From assembly GCA_964351625.1 (NCBI GenBank), contig CAYGOV010000018.1, positions 6,250 to 70,249 on the forward strand: DNA of 64,000 bases, written 5' to 3'. Numbering within the stretch: position 1 is the stretch's first letter; the number at the start of each line of letters is the position of its first letter. Positions 43,393 to 53,211 of the stretch are shown one piece after another. The position numbers and the translations under genes are program-made. A model generated the notes under the pieces. It was not told where the DNA came from. It saw only the letters and a list, made by a program, of their open reading frames with translations, and searched no databases. Source of the DNA: Marinoscillum sp964351625. GTDB lineage: Bacteria > Bacteroidota > Bacteroidia > Cytophagales > Cyclobacteriaceae.

Positions 43393-44496
43393 TTAGACCA
43401 AATCCCCCAACCGCTTACAAAGCGCAATAATCACCTCATCAGCATTGTCTGTGTGTAGGCTGATTCTTAATCGCTCGGTACCTCGCTGTACTGTTGGCGA
43501 GAGAATCGGACGTACATCAAAACCATCCATTTGCAACTGAGAGGAGATTTTCCTTGCTTGTTCATTGCTCCCGATAAGGATTGGTTGAATGGCTGTATTA
43601 CTTAATGCCTTATTCCAATGTGATCTGAAGAGTGAAATCTTCTGCTCTAATTCCTGCTGTAAACTTTGATGGGTCGTTAGCCAGCGAAAACTTTCCACTA
43701 TACTCACCACGCTATGCGGCGGTAGCGAAGTGGTGTAAATAAATGGTCTGCCAAAGTTGACCAAATATTCTGTCAGCATTTTGGCCCCAGCCACACATGC
43801 TCCATGCACTCCCATAGCCTTACCAAAAGTATACACTCGAGCAAAAACACGCTCGTGTAGATTTTTATCAACTAAATACCCCGAGCCTGCCTCTCCAAAA
43901 ACACCTGTGCTGTGCGCCTCATCCACGATGAGATAAGCATCATATTTTTCACACAAAACAAGTATTTCTTCAATAGGTGCTATATCGCCATCCATCGAAA
44001 AGACCGTTTCTGTAAGGACAAATACCCGTCCTTTTGCCCTTCCCAATTTGGATTCAAGATCCTCTAGATCATTATGCAGAAAGCTAACTGTAACAGCTTT
44101 GCTAAGCCAAGCGCCCTCTTTTAAGCAAACATGTGCGAGCTGGTCATAAAGAATAGTATCCCCTTTATCAGCTACAGAAGAAACCAATGCCTGATTGGCT
44201 GCATAGCCGGAGTTGAATATGAGCGTAGATTCAGCTTTGAATATTCCAGAGAGATAGGTTTCTGCCCTATCGTAGCATTCATGATTTCCTGAAAGTAATC
44301 TACTTCCAGTGCCGCCATTCGGATAACTTGCTTTTTCAAAAGAGGTCTTGATTGCACTAGCCAAACCGGCACTATTTGAAAGCCCGAGATAATCGTTTGA
44401 CACAAAATCATATCGATCAGATTGACTCTGCAAAGACCTTATGTTGCCATTTTCTCTACGCGCATTTAGTTTCTCTTCTAAGAAGTCCAATCTCAT
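43393..44496 (-). CDS. bioF: 8-amino-7-oxononanoate synthase
   Basis: A PLP-dependent oxoamine synthase that joins pimeloyl thioester and alanine to give KAPA, the step before BioA. The start is the ATG giving MRLDFLEEKLNARREN (367 residues); a longer frame runs into the divergent lpxR-like gene and is unlikely. Signatures: YLGLS near 36-40, GTGSRLLSGNHECYD near 62-76, EAHSTGVFG near 193-201 (His195), and the PLP lysine Lys226 in YTFGKAMGVHG. It precedes bioD-bioA in the pathway but is cut off from them by menB. Confidence 0.95.
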   Translation of the reverse strand: MRLDFLEEKLNARRENGNIRSLQSQSDRYDFVSNDYLGLSNSAGLASAIKTSFEKASYPNGGTGSRLLSGNHECYDRAETYLSGIFKAESTLIFNSGYAANQALVSSVADKGDTILYDQLAHVCLKEGAWLSKAVTVSFLHNDLEDLESKLGRAKGRVFVLTETVFSMDGDIAPIEEILVLCEKYDAYLIVDEAHSTGVFGEAGSGYLVDKNLHERVFARVYTFGKAMGVHGACVAGAKMLTEYLVNFGRPFIYTTSLPPHSVVSIVESFRWLTTHQSLQQELEQKISLFRSHWNKALSNTAIQPILIGSNEQARKISSQLQMDGFDVRPILSPTVQRGTERLRISLHTDNADEVIIALCKRLGDLV

Positions 44497-44518
44497 GCTT
44501 ACAAAGTAGCTAAATCTA

Positions 44519-44526
44519 TATCTTTG
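44519..44526 (+). promoter_or_regulatory. -7 promoter box of the lpxR-like gene
   Basis: TATCTTTG, an exact TAnnTTTG match, lies 7 bp before the ATG of the lipid A deacylase-like gene. The transcript would have almost no leader; the -33 position reads TTA rather than TTG. Confidence 0.4.
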
Positions 44527-44533
44527 AACCTCA

Positions 44534-45478
44534 ATGCGTAAGACAGTATTTTCCATTTCTTTATTGCTACTGCTCATTAATCTGATGGCACAGGAAAAGC
44601 TATCACCAAGTTTTCTTAAATATGATTACCGGTTAGTTGTTGATAATGATGTTTTTGCGCTTGATATCAATAAAGATCGCTACTACAGTAGCGGTATTTA
44701 TGCAGCCGTCAGAATCCTTCAGGACAGCTCTAAAAATGGATCTAAAGTCATCAGGAGTTACCAGTTAAACCAGCAAATGTATACACCTACTCAGGTGCGA
44801 TGGACTGAACTCTGGCAATTGGATAGACCTTATGCAGGTGTACTTACTGTTTCTGCCTCGAACGAGTATTATTTAAAAAACAATACCTATTTCAAAGTCA
44901 ATCTAGAGGTTGGGATTCTAGGACCTTGGTCTTTGGTCGGTGAATCCCAAACGTCTTGGCATAGGTGGTTCGGAATGCCCGAACCAATGGGATGGAAATA
45001 TCAAATCGAAAATACACCCGTGGTGAACTTACACTTGAGTAGGATCAAACCTTTTTTCTCTACCAATGATGTAGAAATATCAAATGTTACCAATGCGAGT
45101 ATCGGTACGATTTACAACAATATAAAACACGAAGTTTTATTGAGGTTCGGAGATTTAAGACCAAATAATCAATCCGCTTTTACCGGCTCAACTCTTGGGA
45201 GTCCACCTTCCGAAACAAGAAACATGAAAGAATTCTACATTTTTTATGCACCAGGAGTTGAGTATGTCTTCCAAAATGCTACACTTCAGGGAAGTTTATT
45301 CAGTGACAATTCCCCTCATACAGTTGATGCAATTCATTGGGTTTGGCATCACAGATTTGGCATGATGTGGAGTTGGTCAAGGTTTGATATCGGTTTTACT
45401 GCCTTTTTTAGATCTCCCGAAAACAAAACAGCTATCAAGCATAATTATGCAGGCATCCGCCTCAATCAGCGGTTCTAG
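44534..45478 (+). CDS. LpxR-like lipid A deacylase
   Basis: A 314-residue outer-membrane protein of the DUF2219/LpxR family, whose characterised members remove a 3'-acyloxyacyl chain from lipid A at the outer leaflet. After the signal peptide (ends LINLMAQ) come the family signatures: VVDNDVFALDINKDRYYSSG (catalytic Asn/Asp region), QLDRPYAG, and LGPWSLVGESQTSWHRW with GWKYQIENTP, which holds the expected histidine. The C-terminal GIRLNQRF matches a final barrel strand. It would remodel the surface lipid. It overlaps the convergent oxidoreductase gene by 4 bp. Confidence 0.88.
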   Translation: MRKTVFSISLLLLLINLMAQEKLSPSFLKYDYRLVVDNDVFALDINKDRYYSSGIYAAVRILQDSSKNGSKVIRSYQLNQQMYTPTQVRWTELWQLDRPYAGVLTVSASNEYYLKNNTYFKVNLEVGILGPWSLVGESQTSWHRWFGMPEPMGWKYQIENTPVVNLHLSRIKPFFSTNDVEISNVTNASIGTIYNNIKHEVLLRFGDLRPNNQSAFTGSTLGSPPSETRNMKEFYIFYAPGVEYVFQNATLQGSLFSDNSPHTVDAIHWVWHHRFGMMWSWSRFDIGFTAFFRSPENKTAIKHNYAGIRLNQRF

Positions 45479-46437
45479 ACTTTTAAAACTATTTTTCCGA
45501 GAGACTTCCTCTCCTGCAATTGCCCCATTGCCTTTACCGCATCTTTTAAGGCATATTCCTCACTAATAGGTGATTTGAGCTTTTCCTCAGCAAACCAATT
45601 CAGAATCAACTTGATATTCTTTCGGTTTTCCTGTGGATTACTTCGCCAAAAACCTCCCCACGATACACCCACAATATCCGCACTTTTCAGAAGCGGTAGA
45701 TTGAAAGGTACTGCCGGAATATTTCCATCGGCAAATCCTACAATAAGGTGTTTGCCATAAGGTTTTATCGTACGAAAAGCCTCTTCGCTTATCGATCCAC
45801 CCACTGGATCAAAGATCACATCCGCACCTCCCAACGCTTTCAAGGCAGATTTTAAATTTTCATAAGGCAATGAGTAATCCGCCCCAATGTTGGTCACAAA
45901 TGCGCGTTTAGCATCGGTAGAACTAACGCCAATAACCCGACAGCCAAAACGTTTTCCTAACTGCACAGCAGCACTGCCTGTCCCTCCAGATGCTCCAAGC
46001 ACCAACAGTGTAGAACCAGGCTTCATCATAGCGCGATCTTTCAATGCATGCATGGCTGTTCCGAAACTTTCTAGAATAGTTGCGGCCTGATCCAATGGAA
46101 TCTCTGCTGGTAAATGATAGACATTGATTGCCTTGGCGATGGCCTGCTCTGTATATCCGCCAAAAGTCATCGATGCGAGCACGCTATCACCTTCTTCGAA
46201 TCCTTCAACTTTACTTCCTACCTGCAGCACCACACCTGATACTTCCTGACCAGGAGCAAATGGAAAGTCTGGACGATATTGATATTTGCCATGGACGATG
46301 AGTAAATCAGGAAAGTTCACCCCACAGTATGCCGTCTGTATCAATACCTCGCCTTCCCCGATCTTAGGGGTTTCAACATCTTGAAACATGAGTCTATCAA
46401 TGCCTCCAAATTCTTTACAAATGATCGCTTTCATCAT
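45475..46437 (-). CDS. NADPH:quinone oxidoreductase-like zinc-free MDR enzyme
   Basis: A 320-residue medium-chain dehydrogenase/reductase of the quinone-oxidoreductase group. N-terminal GroES-like domain with GVNFPDLLIVHGKYQY, PGQEVSGVVLQVG and an EGDSV turn; Rossmann domain with VLGASGGTGSAAVQLGKR near 147-164, IGADYSLPY and VIFDPVGG. The zinc ligands of alcohol dehydrogenases are absent, as in QOR proteins. It is cytosolic; the substrate is unknown. The ATG directly follows the stop codon of the upstream ArsC-like gene (no gap), so the two are an operon. Confidence 0.92.
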   Translation of the reverse strand: MMKAIICKEFGGIDRLMFQDVETPKIGEGEVLIQTAYCGVNFPDLLIVHGKYQYRPDFPFAPGQEVSGVVLQVGSKVEGFEEGDSVLASMTFGGYTEQAIAKAINVYHLPAEIPLDQAATILESFGTAMHALKDRAMMKPGSTLLVLGASGGTGSAAVQLGKRFGCRVIGVSSTDAKRAFVTNIGADYSLPYENLKSALKALGGADVIFDPVGGSISEEAFRTIKPYGKHLIVGFADGNIPAVPFNLPLLKSADIVGVSWGGFWRSNPQENRKNIKLILNWFAEEKLKSPISEEYALKDAVKAMGQLQERKSLGKIVLKV

Positions 46438-46785
46438 TTATAGGATTTCGAGTACGTTCTCAGGGGGCCTTCCCAAAGCAGCTTTCCCATTGGTAATCAC
46501 AATTGGACGCTCTATCAATTTTGGAAACTCTAGCATGGCATCAATCCATTCATCATCACTTAAAGTTTTCCCTTTGAAATTTTCTTTAAACTCAGACTCC
46601 CCTTTCCTGATCAGATCAATTGGCTTAATTCCCAATAGGTTTATAACCTGTTTCAATTCCCGCTTAGTGGGTGGTTTTTCTAAATAGAGCACGATTTCAG
46701 GTGCTATGCCTTTGGACTCAAGAAGCTTGAGGGTCTCTCTGCTTTTTCCACATCTTGGGTTGTGATAGATTTTGGTCTTGGTCAT
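46438..46785 (-). CDS. ArsC-family arsenate reductase-like protein
   Basis: A 115-residue thioredoxin-fold protein of the glutaredoxin-dependent ArsC family. The start is the ATG giving MTKTKIYHNPRCGKSRETLK; 14 upstream codons are hydrophobic and unlikely. The catalytic Cys12 lies in NPRCGKSR, and the late arginines of the arsenate site are present in RPIVITNGKAALGRP. It may reduce arsenate using glutathione or another thiol. No arsenite pump or ArsR is adjacent, so a Spx/YfgD-like role is also possible. It is directly followed by the quinone-oxidoreductase-like gene. Confidence 0.88.
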   Translation of the reverse strand: MTKTKIYHNPRCGKSRETLKLLESKGIAPEIVLYLEKPPTKRELKQVINLLGIKPIDLIRKGESEFKENFKGKTLSDDEWIDAMLEFPKLIERPIVITNGKAALGRPPENVLEIL

Positions 46786-46841
46786 TTGGGTCAATTTAGA
46801 TGAGAAAATTAGTATAATTACAGACACTTACCACGAATCAA

Positions 46842-49757
46842 ATGATGAAATACTTGATCCTAATAGTCCTAGCCTTTGGCATTACCAGCCAACGCTTAAT
46901 TGCGCAAAAGACTAAAAAGGTTACCCCGACAAGTACTACTGCTTCTGCAAGATGGGAAGGCTATCTCCAGCGACAAAAATTACTAGAGGAGTCATTGATC
47001 AAAAATATACCTTTTAGAAATGTAGGGCCGACTATCATGAACGGGCGGGTTGTTGATCTAGCGGTAGATCCCAAAGACCCGACGCATTTCTATGTAGCCT
47101 ACGCTTCTGGCGGGCTTTGGGAAACCAAAAATGAAGGCGCCTCATTTGAACCACTTTTCGAAAATGAGATCGTGATGACCATCGGAGATATCGATGTGGA
47201 TTGGGCCAATAATGTCATTTACATAGGTACCGGAGAGAATAATTCTAGTCGTTCATCTTATTCTGGTTATGGAGTTTTCAAGTCTGAGAATAATGGCAAA
47301 ACGTGGACACATCTAGGTCTTGAAGAAACACACCACATAGGTAGAGTGATCATTCACCCAACGGATCCAAATGTGATTTGGGTTGCCTCACTTGGTCATT
47401 TATATTCTGAAAATGAATCAGGTGGTATTTACAAAAGTGTCAATGGCGGTAAAACCTGGGAGAAAACACTTTACGTCAATAAAAAAACAGGTTTTGTTGA
47501 GCTCGTTATTAACCCAAATAATCCACAAGAGCTAATGGCTGCCTCATGGCAAAAAGACCGCAAAGCATGGAATTTTGAAGAGGCTGGTGAAGGCTCTGCT
47601 ATTTTCAAATCAAAAGATGGCGGCATCACATGGGTCAATGTGGCTTCAGGTGACAATGGCTTCCCCGACACCAATGGCACTGGTCGCATAGGTATTGCTT
47701 ATGCACCAAGTCAAGATGGGCTGGTTTATGCCGTCTTGGACAATCAAGACCGTAGAGAAGCAAAAGAAAAAGAAACATTTGCAGTGACGAAAGAATTGCT
47801 CAGAAATGCGAGTAAAGCGGATTTTGCTGCACTCAACAATAAAGACCTTAATGATTTCCTAGATAGAAACGATTATCCCGATGATTTCAATGCGGTGGAT
47901 TTGAAAGTAAAAGTATCAACAGGTGAAATCAAACCTTCTGACCTCATCAGCTACATAGAAGATGCCAACTCCTTGCTATTCGATACGCCAGTAAAGGGCG
48001 CTGAGGTTTATAAGTCAGTAAATGGTGGCGAGACTTGGGAGAAAACGCATGAAGGTTATATCGAGTCTTTGGTGTTCTCTTATGGCTATTACTTTGGTCA
48101 GATCCGGGTGGATGGACTAGATCCAAAAATCATCTACACAATGGGTGTGCCTCTGATAAATTCAATGGATGGTGGTGCTACATGGGCAATTACCGACATG
48201 GAGAATGTCCATGCTGATCATCATGCCCTTTGGGTAAATCCAAACAGGTCAGGTCACATCATCAATGGAAACGATGGTGGGGTCAATATTTCCTATGATT
48301 TCGGGGAGACCTGGGTGAAATGTAATTCCACAGCAGTGGGACAATTTTACTCAGTCAATGTAGACATGGCAGAGCCATACAATGTGTATGGTGGTCTGCA
48401 AGATAATGGAACATGGAAAGGTCCTAGCACTTATGAGTATAGCCGCAGCTGGTATGAGGAAGGTAAATATCCTTATGAAAGACTAATGGGCGGTGATGGT
48501 ATGCAAGTAGTCATAGATACGCGAGACAATACCACCGTATATACAGGCTATCAGTTTGGTAATTATTTCAGAATCAATACATCGACTGGTAAGCAGAAAT
48601 ATATCACTCCAAAGCATGAACTCGGCGATACGCCACTAAGGTGGAACTGGCAGTCTCCTATTCAACTGTCTACGCACAACCAAGATATAGTCTACTTCGG
48701 CAGCAACAAGTTTCACCGCTCTATGAATCAAGGGGACACCTTTGAGACACTTTCTGGTGATTTAACAAATGGAGGTAAAAAGGGTGATGTTGCCTATGGA
48801 ACCCTCACTTCTATCTCAGAATCTCCAATCCGTTTTGGGTTGATCTATACTGGTAGTGATGATGGATTGGTTCACTTAAGTAAAGATGCTGGTCAAAGCT
48901 GGACGAATATCACAGGCACTTTGCCAGTTGACTTTTGGATAAGTAGAGTCGTAGCCTCAACCCATGAAGAAGGCAGAGTTTATGTAAGCCTCAATGGCTA
49001 CCGATCAGATGATTTCAATGCATTAGTTTATATGTCTGATAATTATGGGACTACTTGGAAGCAAATAGGACTAGACCTACCAAAAGAGCCTGTGAATGTA
49101 ATAAAAGAAGATCCATCCACGGAGGATCTATTGTATGTAGGGACTGACCATGGCGTTTATGCTTCTATTGATAGAGGAGCTTCGTTCATGTCTTTTGGTG
49201 GAAAATTGCCGGCTGTGGCGGTACATGATTTAGTAATACACACTAGAGAAAAAGATCTTGTAGTCGGTACGCATGGTCGGTCTATTTATATAGCGGATAT
49301 TGAGCCCCTTCAGTCTTTGTCGAAAATGAAAAATGACAGTCTTAAAATCTTCCCGATTGAATCAAAAACACTGCGCAAAAATTGGGGTAAAAAAGGATCT
49401 TGGCACTGGGATGGGTTTAACGAACCTGAGATCACGATAACCTCTTTTTCTAAGGACGCAAAGGAAGCCACTATGAAAGTGATGAAAGACAGCATAGTGT
49501 TGTGGGAGCAATCCATTGAATTGGACAAGGGCCTCAACTATATCAAGTATGAGCTGACTATAACTGAAAGTGGAGCGAAGGCTTTATTTGATAGTTCTGA
49601 AAATGCTGAAGAAATATCGGCGAGTTCAAATGGCAAGATTTACCTTCCTGCGGGTGAGTATCAAGTGAGTTTGGACAATGGGTTGAAATCTGCCTTAGGT
49701 ACTTTGACCATCGATCCAGCGTTGACAAAACCTAGTAGAAAAGGTAGTGAAGACTAA
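46842..49757 (+). CDS. Large secreted BNR/VPS10-like beta-propeller protein
   Basis: A 971-residue exported protein (signal peptide ends RLIAQ). Repeated Asp-box/BNR motifs of sortilin-type propellers are frequent: SENNGKTWTHLGL, SVNGGKTWEKTLYV, SKDGGITWVNVASG, SVNGGETWEKTHEG, SMDGGATWAITD, SKDAGQSWTNITG and DNYGTTWKQIG. They make two large propellers over about 50-800, with a beta-sandwich-like C-terminal region. Such proteins bind proteins or glycans; no hydrolase motif is evident. Its stop abuts that of the convergent DUF1501 gene. Confidence 0.9.
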   Translation: MMKYLILIVLAFGITSQRLIAQKTKKVTPTSTTASARWEGYLQRQKLLEESLIKNIPFRNVGPTIMNGRVVDLAVDPKDPTHFYVAYASGGLWETKNEGASFEPLFENEIVMTIGDIDVDWANNVIYIGTGENNSSRSSYSGYGVFKSENNGKTWTHLGLEETHHIGRVIIHPTDPNVIWVASLGHLYSENESGGIYKSVNGGKTWEKTLYVNKKTGFVELVINPNNPQELMAASWQKDRKAWNFEEAGEGSAIFKSKDGGITWVNVASGDNGFPDTNGTGRIGIAYAPSQDGLVYAVLDNQDRREAKEKETFAVTKELLRNASKADFAALNNKDLNDFLDRNDYPDDFNAVDLKVKVSTGEIKPSDLISYIEDANSLLFDTPVKGAEVYKSVNGGETWEKTHEGYIESLVFSYGYYFGQIRVDGLDPKIIYTMGVPLINSMDGGATWAITDMENVHADHHALWVNPNRSGHIINGNDGGVNISYDFGETWVKCNSTAVGQFYSVNVDMAEPYNVYGGLQDNGTWKGPSTYEYSRSWYEEGKYPYERLMGGDGMQVVIDTRDNTTVYTGYQFGNYFRINTSTGKQKYITPKHELGDTPLRWNWQSPIQLSTHNQDIVYFGSNKFHRSMNQGDTFETLSGDLTNGGKKGDVAYGTLTSISESPIRFGLIYTGSDDGLVHLSKDAGQSWTNITGTLPVDFWISRVVASTHEEGRVYVSLNGYRSDDFNALVYMSDNYGTTWKQIGLDLPKEPVNVIKEDPSTEDLLYVGTDHGVYASIDRGASFMSFGGKLPAVAVHDLVIHTREKDLVVGTHGRSIYIADIEPLQSLSKMKNDSLKIFPIESKTLRKNWGKKGSWHWDGFNEPEITITSFSKDAKEATMKVMKDSIVLWEQSIELDKGLNYIKYELTITESGAKALFDSSENAEEISASSNGKIYLPAGEYQVSLDNGLKSALGTLTIDPALTKPSRKGSED

Positions 49758-51302
49758 TTATTTTTTGATAACAGAGAATACTTGATGGGTTTTGGTTCCT
49801 CTCATGGTGATCAAATATCTACCTTTTTCCAATCTTGAAGCATTCCATGAAATGGTCTTTGATTCTGAAACTTGACCTTGATATATTAATTCCGTGATTC
49901 TTCCAGATAAGTCTACAAGAGCAACCGTGACATTATCATTAACAGCAGGCAATTGAATGTTTACTAGATCTATCATTGGATTGGGATAAACTTTCAACCC
50001 AGCCAACTCACCAATCGCACTCAATTGACTAGTAGACTTGATGACATCAATCGTTTCAAACTCTCTTGTCAAAGCACCTGCTACTTGATTGTCATCTAGC
50101 TCAAACCATTGGGACAATATGGACGCATAGATTTGACGGAAGTCAAATTCCCAAGGGAGATTGTCTTCATAGGTAGCATTGATGGATATCTCAGGATTGG
50201 TACCAGTGATACCACCTTTAACGGCATTTCCAAAAATGAAAAGTGGTGCAGCTGCCCCATGATCGGTACCTAAACTTGCATTGGACACGACGCGTCTTCC
50301 AAATTCAGAAAAAGTCATACCCATCACCCGATCTTCTGTACCCTGCTTTTCCAAGTCTTTGGTGAAGGCCATAATACCCTCATCCAATTCTCGGAGAAGA
50401 TCGCTGTGCTCACCTTTGGTATGATCTGTTGTATCAACTTGGGCATCATGTGTATCAAAGCCCCCATGACGAATCATATAAAGAGGAGTCTTGAGGCCAC
50501 CTGCGATTAGCCTAGAAACGATCTTTAGCTGCTGCGAAATATATGTATCAGGATAAGCTGACTGACTTTTGACTTTTGCTGCTGCTTCTTTTACTGTTTT
50601 GCCATATTGCTGCGATTGAGCTGCGATCAAACGAATGTATCTCAATTTGTCGCCAGCAGGTGTATTGGGGGCTTCCTGCTCTTCATTTTCTACTAGTTTA
50701 TAGAAAAATTCTGGATCACTAATCACCATACTCATGGCAGATTGTGGCCCTTGAAAAATGAGTGAATTACCATACCCAATTTCTATCGCCAATGGATCAG
50801 GCGTTTCCACTGTGGGGTATTCCAGAGGATATCCGGGATGTTGGTTTGCAAGCATTCTTCCACCCCATCCTGAATTGACCAACTCATTAGAATCTGAAGC
50901 ACTCATCCAAATATCAGTCGACCTAAAATGCGAATAGTTCTGATCTGGATATCCAACATTTTGGATGATCTGTAACCTCTTTTCGTCAAATAGGGATTGC
51001 ATACCTTTCAGAGATGGGTGCAAACCAACTCCGGCACCTTCCAAATTCAGAAGTTTGGAGTCAGGCATTATCACGTGAGGACGTACTTTATTTAGATTGG
51101 AAAGCTGGTCTAGCGGCACTACTGTATTGAGCCCATCATTGCCACCTTCCAGAAAAATCATCACCAAAACTTTATCTGTTGAAGAAGCTAGCCTGAGCAT
51201 CATCTCTAAGGACTGATTTCTCAAATTGAAACCCATTGTACCTAGCACTCCTGGCACAGCCAAACCATGTGAAACATGACGTATGAATGATCTTCTTTTC
51301 AT
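49758..51302 (-). CDS. DUF1501 protein with type IX secretion C-terminal domain
   Basis: A 514-residue exported protein. The N-terminus MKRRSFIRHVSHGLAVPG has a Tat-like twin-arginine motif. The DUF1501 (sulfatase-fold-like) body spans about 40-420, with VMIFLEGGNDGLNTVVPLDQ, SHFRSTDIWMSAS, RHGGFDTHDAQVDTTDHTKG and FSEFGRRV. Residues about 435-514 are a Por secretion-tail domain (LKVYPNPMIDLVNIQLP, then LEKGRYLITM), the signal for type IX secretion to the surface. It lies 5 bp downstream of the DUF1800 gene, its usual partner. The pair's biochemical role is not established. Confidence 0.92.
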   Translation of the reverse strand: MKRRSFIRHVSHGLAVPGVLGTMGFNLRNQSLEMMLRLASSTDKVLVMIFLEGGNDGLNTVVPLDQLSNLNKVRPHVIMPDSKLLNLEGAGVGLHPSLKGMQSLFDEKRLQIIQNVGYPDQNYSHFRSTDIWMSASDSNELVNSGWGGRMLANQHPGYPLEYPTVETPDPLAIEIGYGNSLIFQGPQSAMSMVISDPEFFYKLVENEEQEAPNTPAGDKLRYIRLIAAQSQQYGKTVKEAAAKVKSQSAYPDTYISQQLKIVSRLIAGGLKTPLYMIRHGGFDTHDAQVDTTDHTKGEHSDLLRELDEGIMAFTKDLEKQGTEDRVMGMTFSEFGRRVVSNASLGTDHGAAAPLFIFGNAVKGGITGTNPEISINATYEDNLPWEFDFRQIYASILSQWFELDDNQVAGALTREFETIDVIKSTSQLSAIGELAGLKVYPNPMIDLVNIQLPAVNDNVTVALVDLSGRITELIYQGQVSESKTISWNASRLEKGRYLITMRGTKTHQVFSVIKK

Positions 51303-51307
51303 AGTTA

Positions 51308-53041
51308 TTACATTAATTGGGCTTCTCCAAGTTGCAACATATGCTGGAAAGTAGATTTCAATCTATTCTCAACTACGAGTTTATACTCCATATTTTCAGG
51401 GTCATTTTTCAAATCACCCCATGCAGACGTCCAATAGCCATCGGTCTCTTGGCCAGTGAGCAATATTGATTTTAAATGATGAAATGCTTCGTCCTCAAGT
51501 GGCATACCTAGCAAAAGTGAGGCTGCTTCTCTCAACATCGCATTAGGATCAAAGGGGTTGTCTAGTGAATCAAGAAATCGGATAAGATCCGCATTGACAG
51601 TTAGTCCTTCTTTTATCCATGCTCCCCAATAGAGCAATGAATCTCCAAAAATTGCACGATTAGCAATTGTGTCAGTTGTGATCCAATATTTATCAAATGT
51701 CGGTGCTTGATAATAAGCTGGCCATCCAGATACACTTGGAGGATCACCTATTTCCATCCCAAGATTTGCCATGTTCCAAAGTAAGCTTTGATGTTGGTGA
51801 AAATTCAGATTCAGATCCTCCTTATCTACCCCTTCTACTTCCAGCGTTCGCCACAACCCCAACACAAAATCGGGCGGACTTTTTATCATTGCCCCTATAT
51901 TTTGGGAATCATAAAAATGCTCACTCGAAAGTAAAGCCTCCATTACTGGTTTGATTTCGAAATTAGAATCTCGAAATATTTTAGCAAGAGGTACAATCAC
52001 ATTATTCTCTGCATTCTCATCTATTTGGTGATAGACGAAGAACTGATAAATTCTCCTACAGATGTATTTGGAAACCTCTTGATTGTCAAAAATCATGTCC
52101 AACAAGTCATCCAACTCATTAGCACCTTCCTCGCCCACTCTACCTTTGATTACTGTATTTTTATAAAAATCAGAAAACTGCTTATCCCCAGTGTCATGAT
52201 AGGCTGGCAGGAAATAGGATCCTGAATATCCCTCTTTCTCTAGATCTTCCCATTGAATGAGCCATCCTGTTAGAACGCGCGCAGCAGCTCTTACATCTTC
52301 CTCGCTAAATTTAGAATCTGGTCCTTTTCCTATACAAAAAAGTTCCTGCAGTTCTCTAGCATAGTTTTCATCTGGCGCTTCTTTATTATTAGCAAATCCA
52401 TTCAGAAAGAGAAGCATAGCCTGATCTAAAGTCAAAGCCTTTATGAGCGTTTTGAAATTCCCAAAGGCATTTTCTCGCAACATTTCAAAATAGTGATAAC
52501 TGAACTTACCAAAGAAGATGTCCCATGTTTTAATCGGCAATAAATCATGCCAGAATAGTATCATCTTTTCCTCCAGGGATGTTGGCTGTTTGATCATATT
52601 TTTGATCAGCCAACTCTTTAATGAAACAGTTCTTGGTCCTTCTAAATCATCACCATGTTTAGCATTGATCCATGTTGTACCAAAAGGAGCATCTACATCT
52701 ACTATGCCATCTATGCCATCATAATCATTTATTGGAGGTTCAATAGATTGTTGCTGAAAAAGTAACGTCAAAGTCTCCTCTAAGTTCATATTCTCAACCA
52801 ACGCTAAATCAGCTTTCCTAATACCAAAAAGACATCTTCTCAACAAATGTAATCTTTGAGTAGTTTCCCAAGGACCATTGTACCTTTCTAATCCTGATTT
52901 GACTTGTCTCGCTTCAAAATAAGCTTTAGTCTTTAAGGAAATCTTGAAAGGTTTGATCTTACGATACTTGATTAAAAGAGATTGATAGTTTGATGGATGT
53001 GTTGGGAATTGTGATTGCACTTTGTTTGGATTTATTAGCAC
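51308..53041 (-). CDS. DUF1800 protein
   Basis: A 577-residue protein of the DUF1800 family, in the standard order before DUF1501. Signatures: LHLLRRCLFGIRKADLALV near 83-101, ILFWHDLLPIKTWD region, DENYARELQELFCIGKG, VRAAARVLTGWLI, VSKYICRRIYQFFVYHQID and PPSVSGWPAYYQAPTF. The start is uncertain: no ATG exists before residue about 105, so a GTG at 53041 is used; the first 60 residues show no signal peptide and may be partly non-coding. Unlike its partner it has no T9SS tail. Confidence 0.85.
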   Translation of the reverse strand: MLINPNKVQSQFPTHPSNYQSLLIKYRKIKPFKISLKTKAYFEARQVKSGLERYNGPWETTQRLHLLRRCLFGIRKADLALVENMNLEETLTLLFQQQSIEPPINDYDGIDGIVDVDAPFGTTWINAKHGDDLEGPRTVSLKSWLIKNMIKQPTSLEEKMILFWHDLLPIKTWDIFFGKFSYHYFEMLRENAFGNFKTLIKALTLDQAMLLFLNGFANNKEAPDENYARELQELFCIGKGPDSKFSEEDVRAAARVLTGWLIQWEDLEKEGYSGSYFLPAYHDTGDKQFSDFYKNTVIKGRVGEEGANELDDLLDMIFDNQEVSKYICRRIYQFFVYHQIDENAENNVIVPLAKIFRDSNFEIKPVMEALLSSEHFYDSQNIGAMIKSPPDFVLGLWRTLEVEGVDKEDLNLNFHQHQSLLWNMANLGMEIGDPPSVSGWPAYYQAPTFDKYWITTDTIANRAIFGDSLLYWGAWIKEGLTVNADLIRFLDSLDNPFDPNAMLREAASLLLGMPLEDEAFHHLKSILLTGQETDGYWTSAWGDLKNDPENMEYKLVVENRLKSTFQHMLQLGEAQLM

Positions 53042-53211
53042 AAATGGAATTTAATGTAAATCCTAACTATCTCAAAGAAATCAAGGAGTTGAGGCCAAGT
53101 CTTACAATATTTCAAATTTCTGCGACTACATTTAAAATTTTAGTATGCACGCATAACAAATATTTTCTAACTTTATGAACTTAACATTGTTAGAGTTGAG
53201 TCTTACATAAC

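Noticed and set aside
46438..46785. Arsenic resistance operon
   Set aside because: Only an ArsC-like gene is present, next to a quinone-oxidoreductase-like gene; no ArsR, pump or other ars gene.
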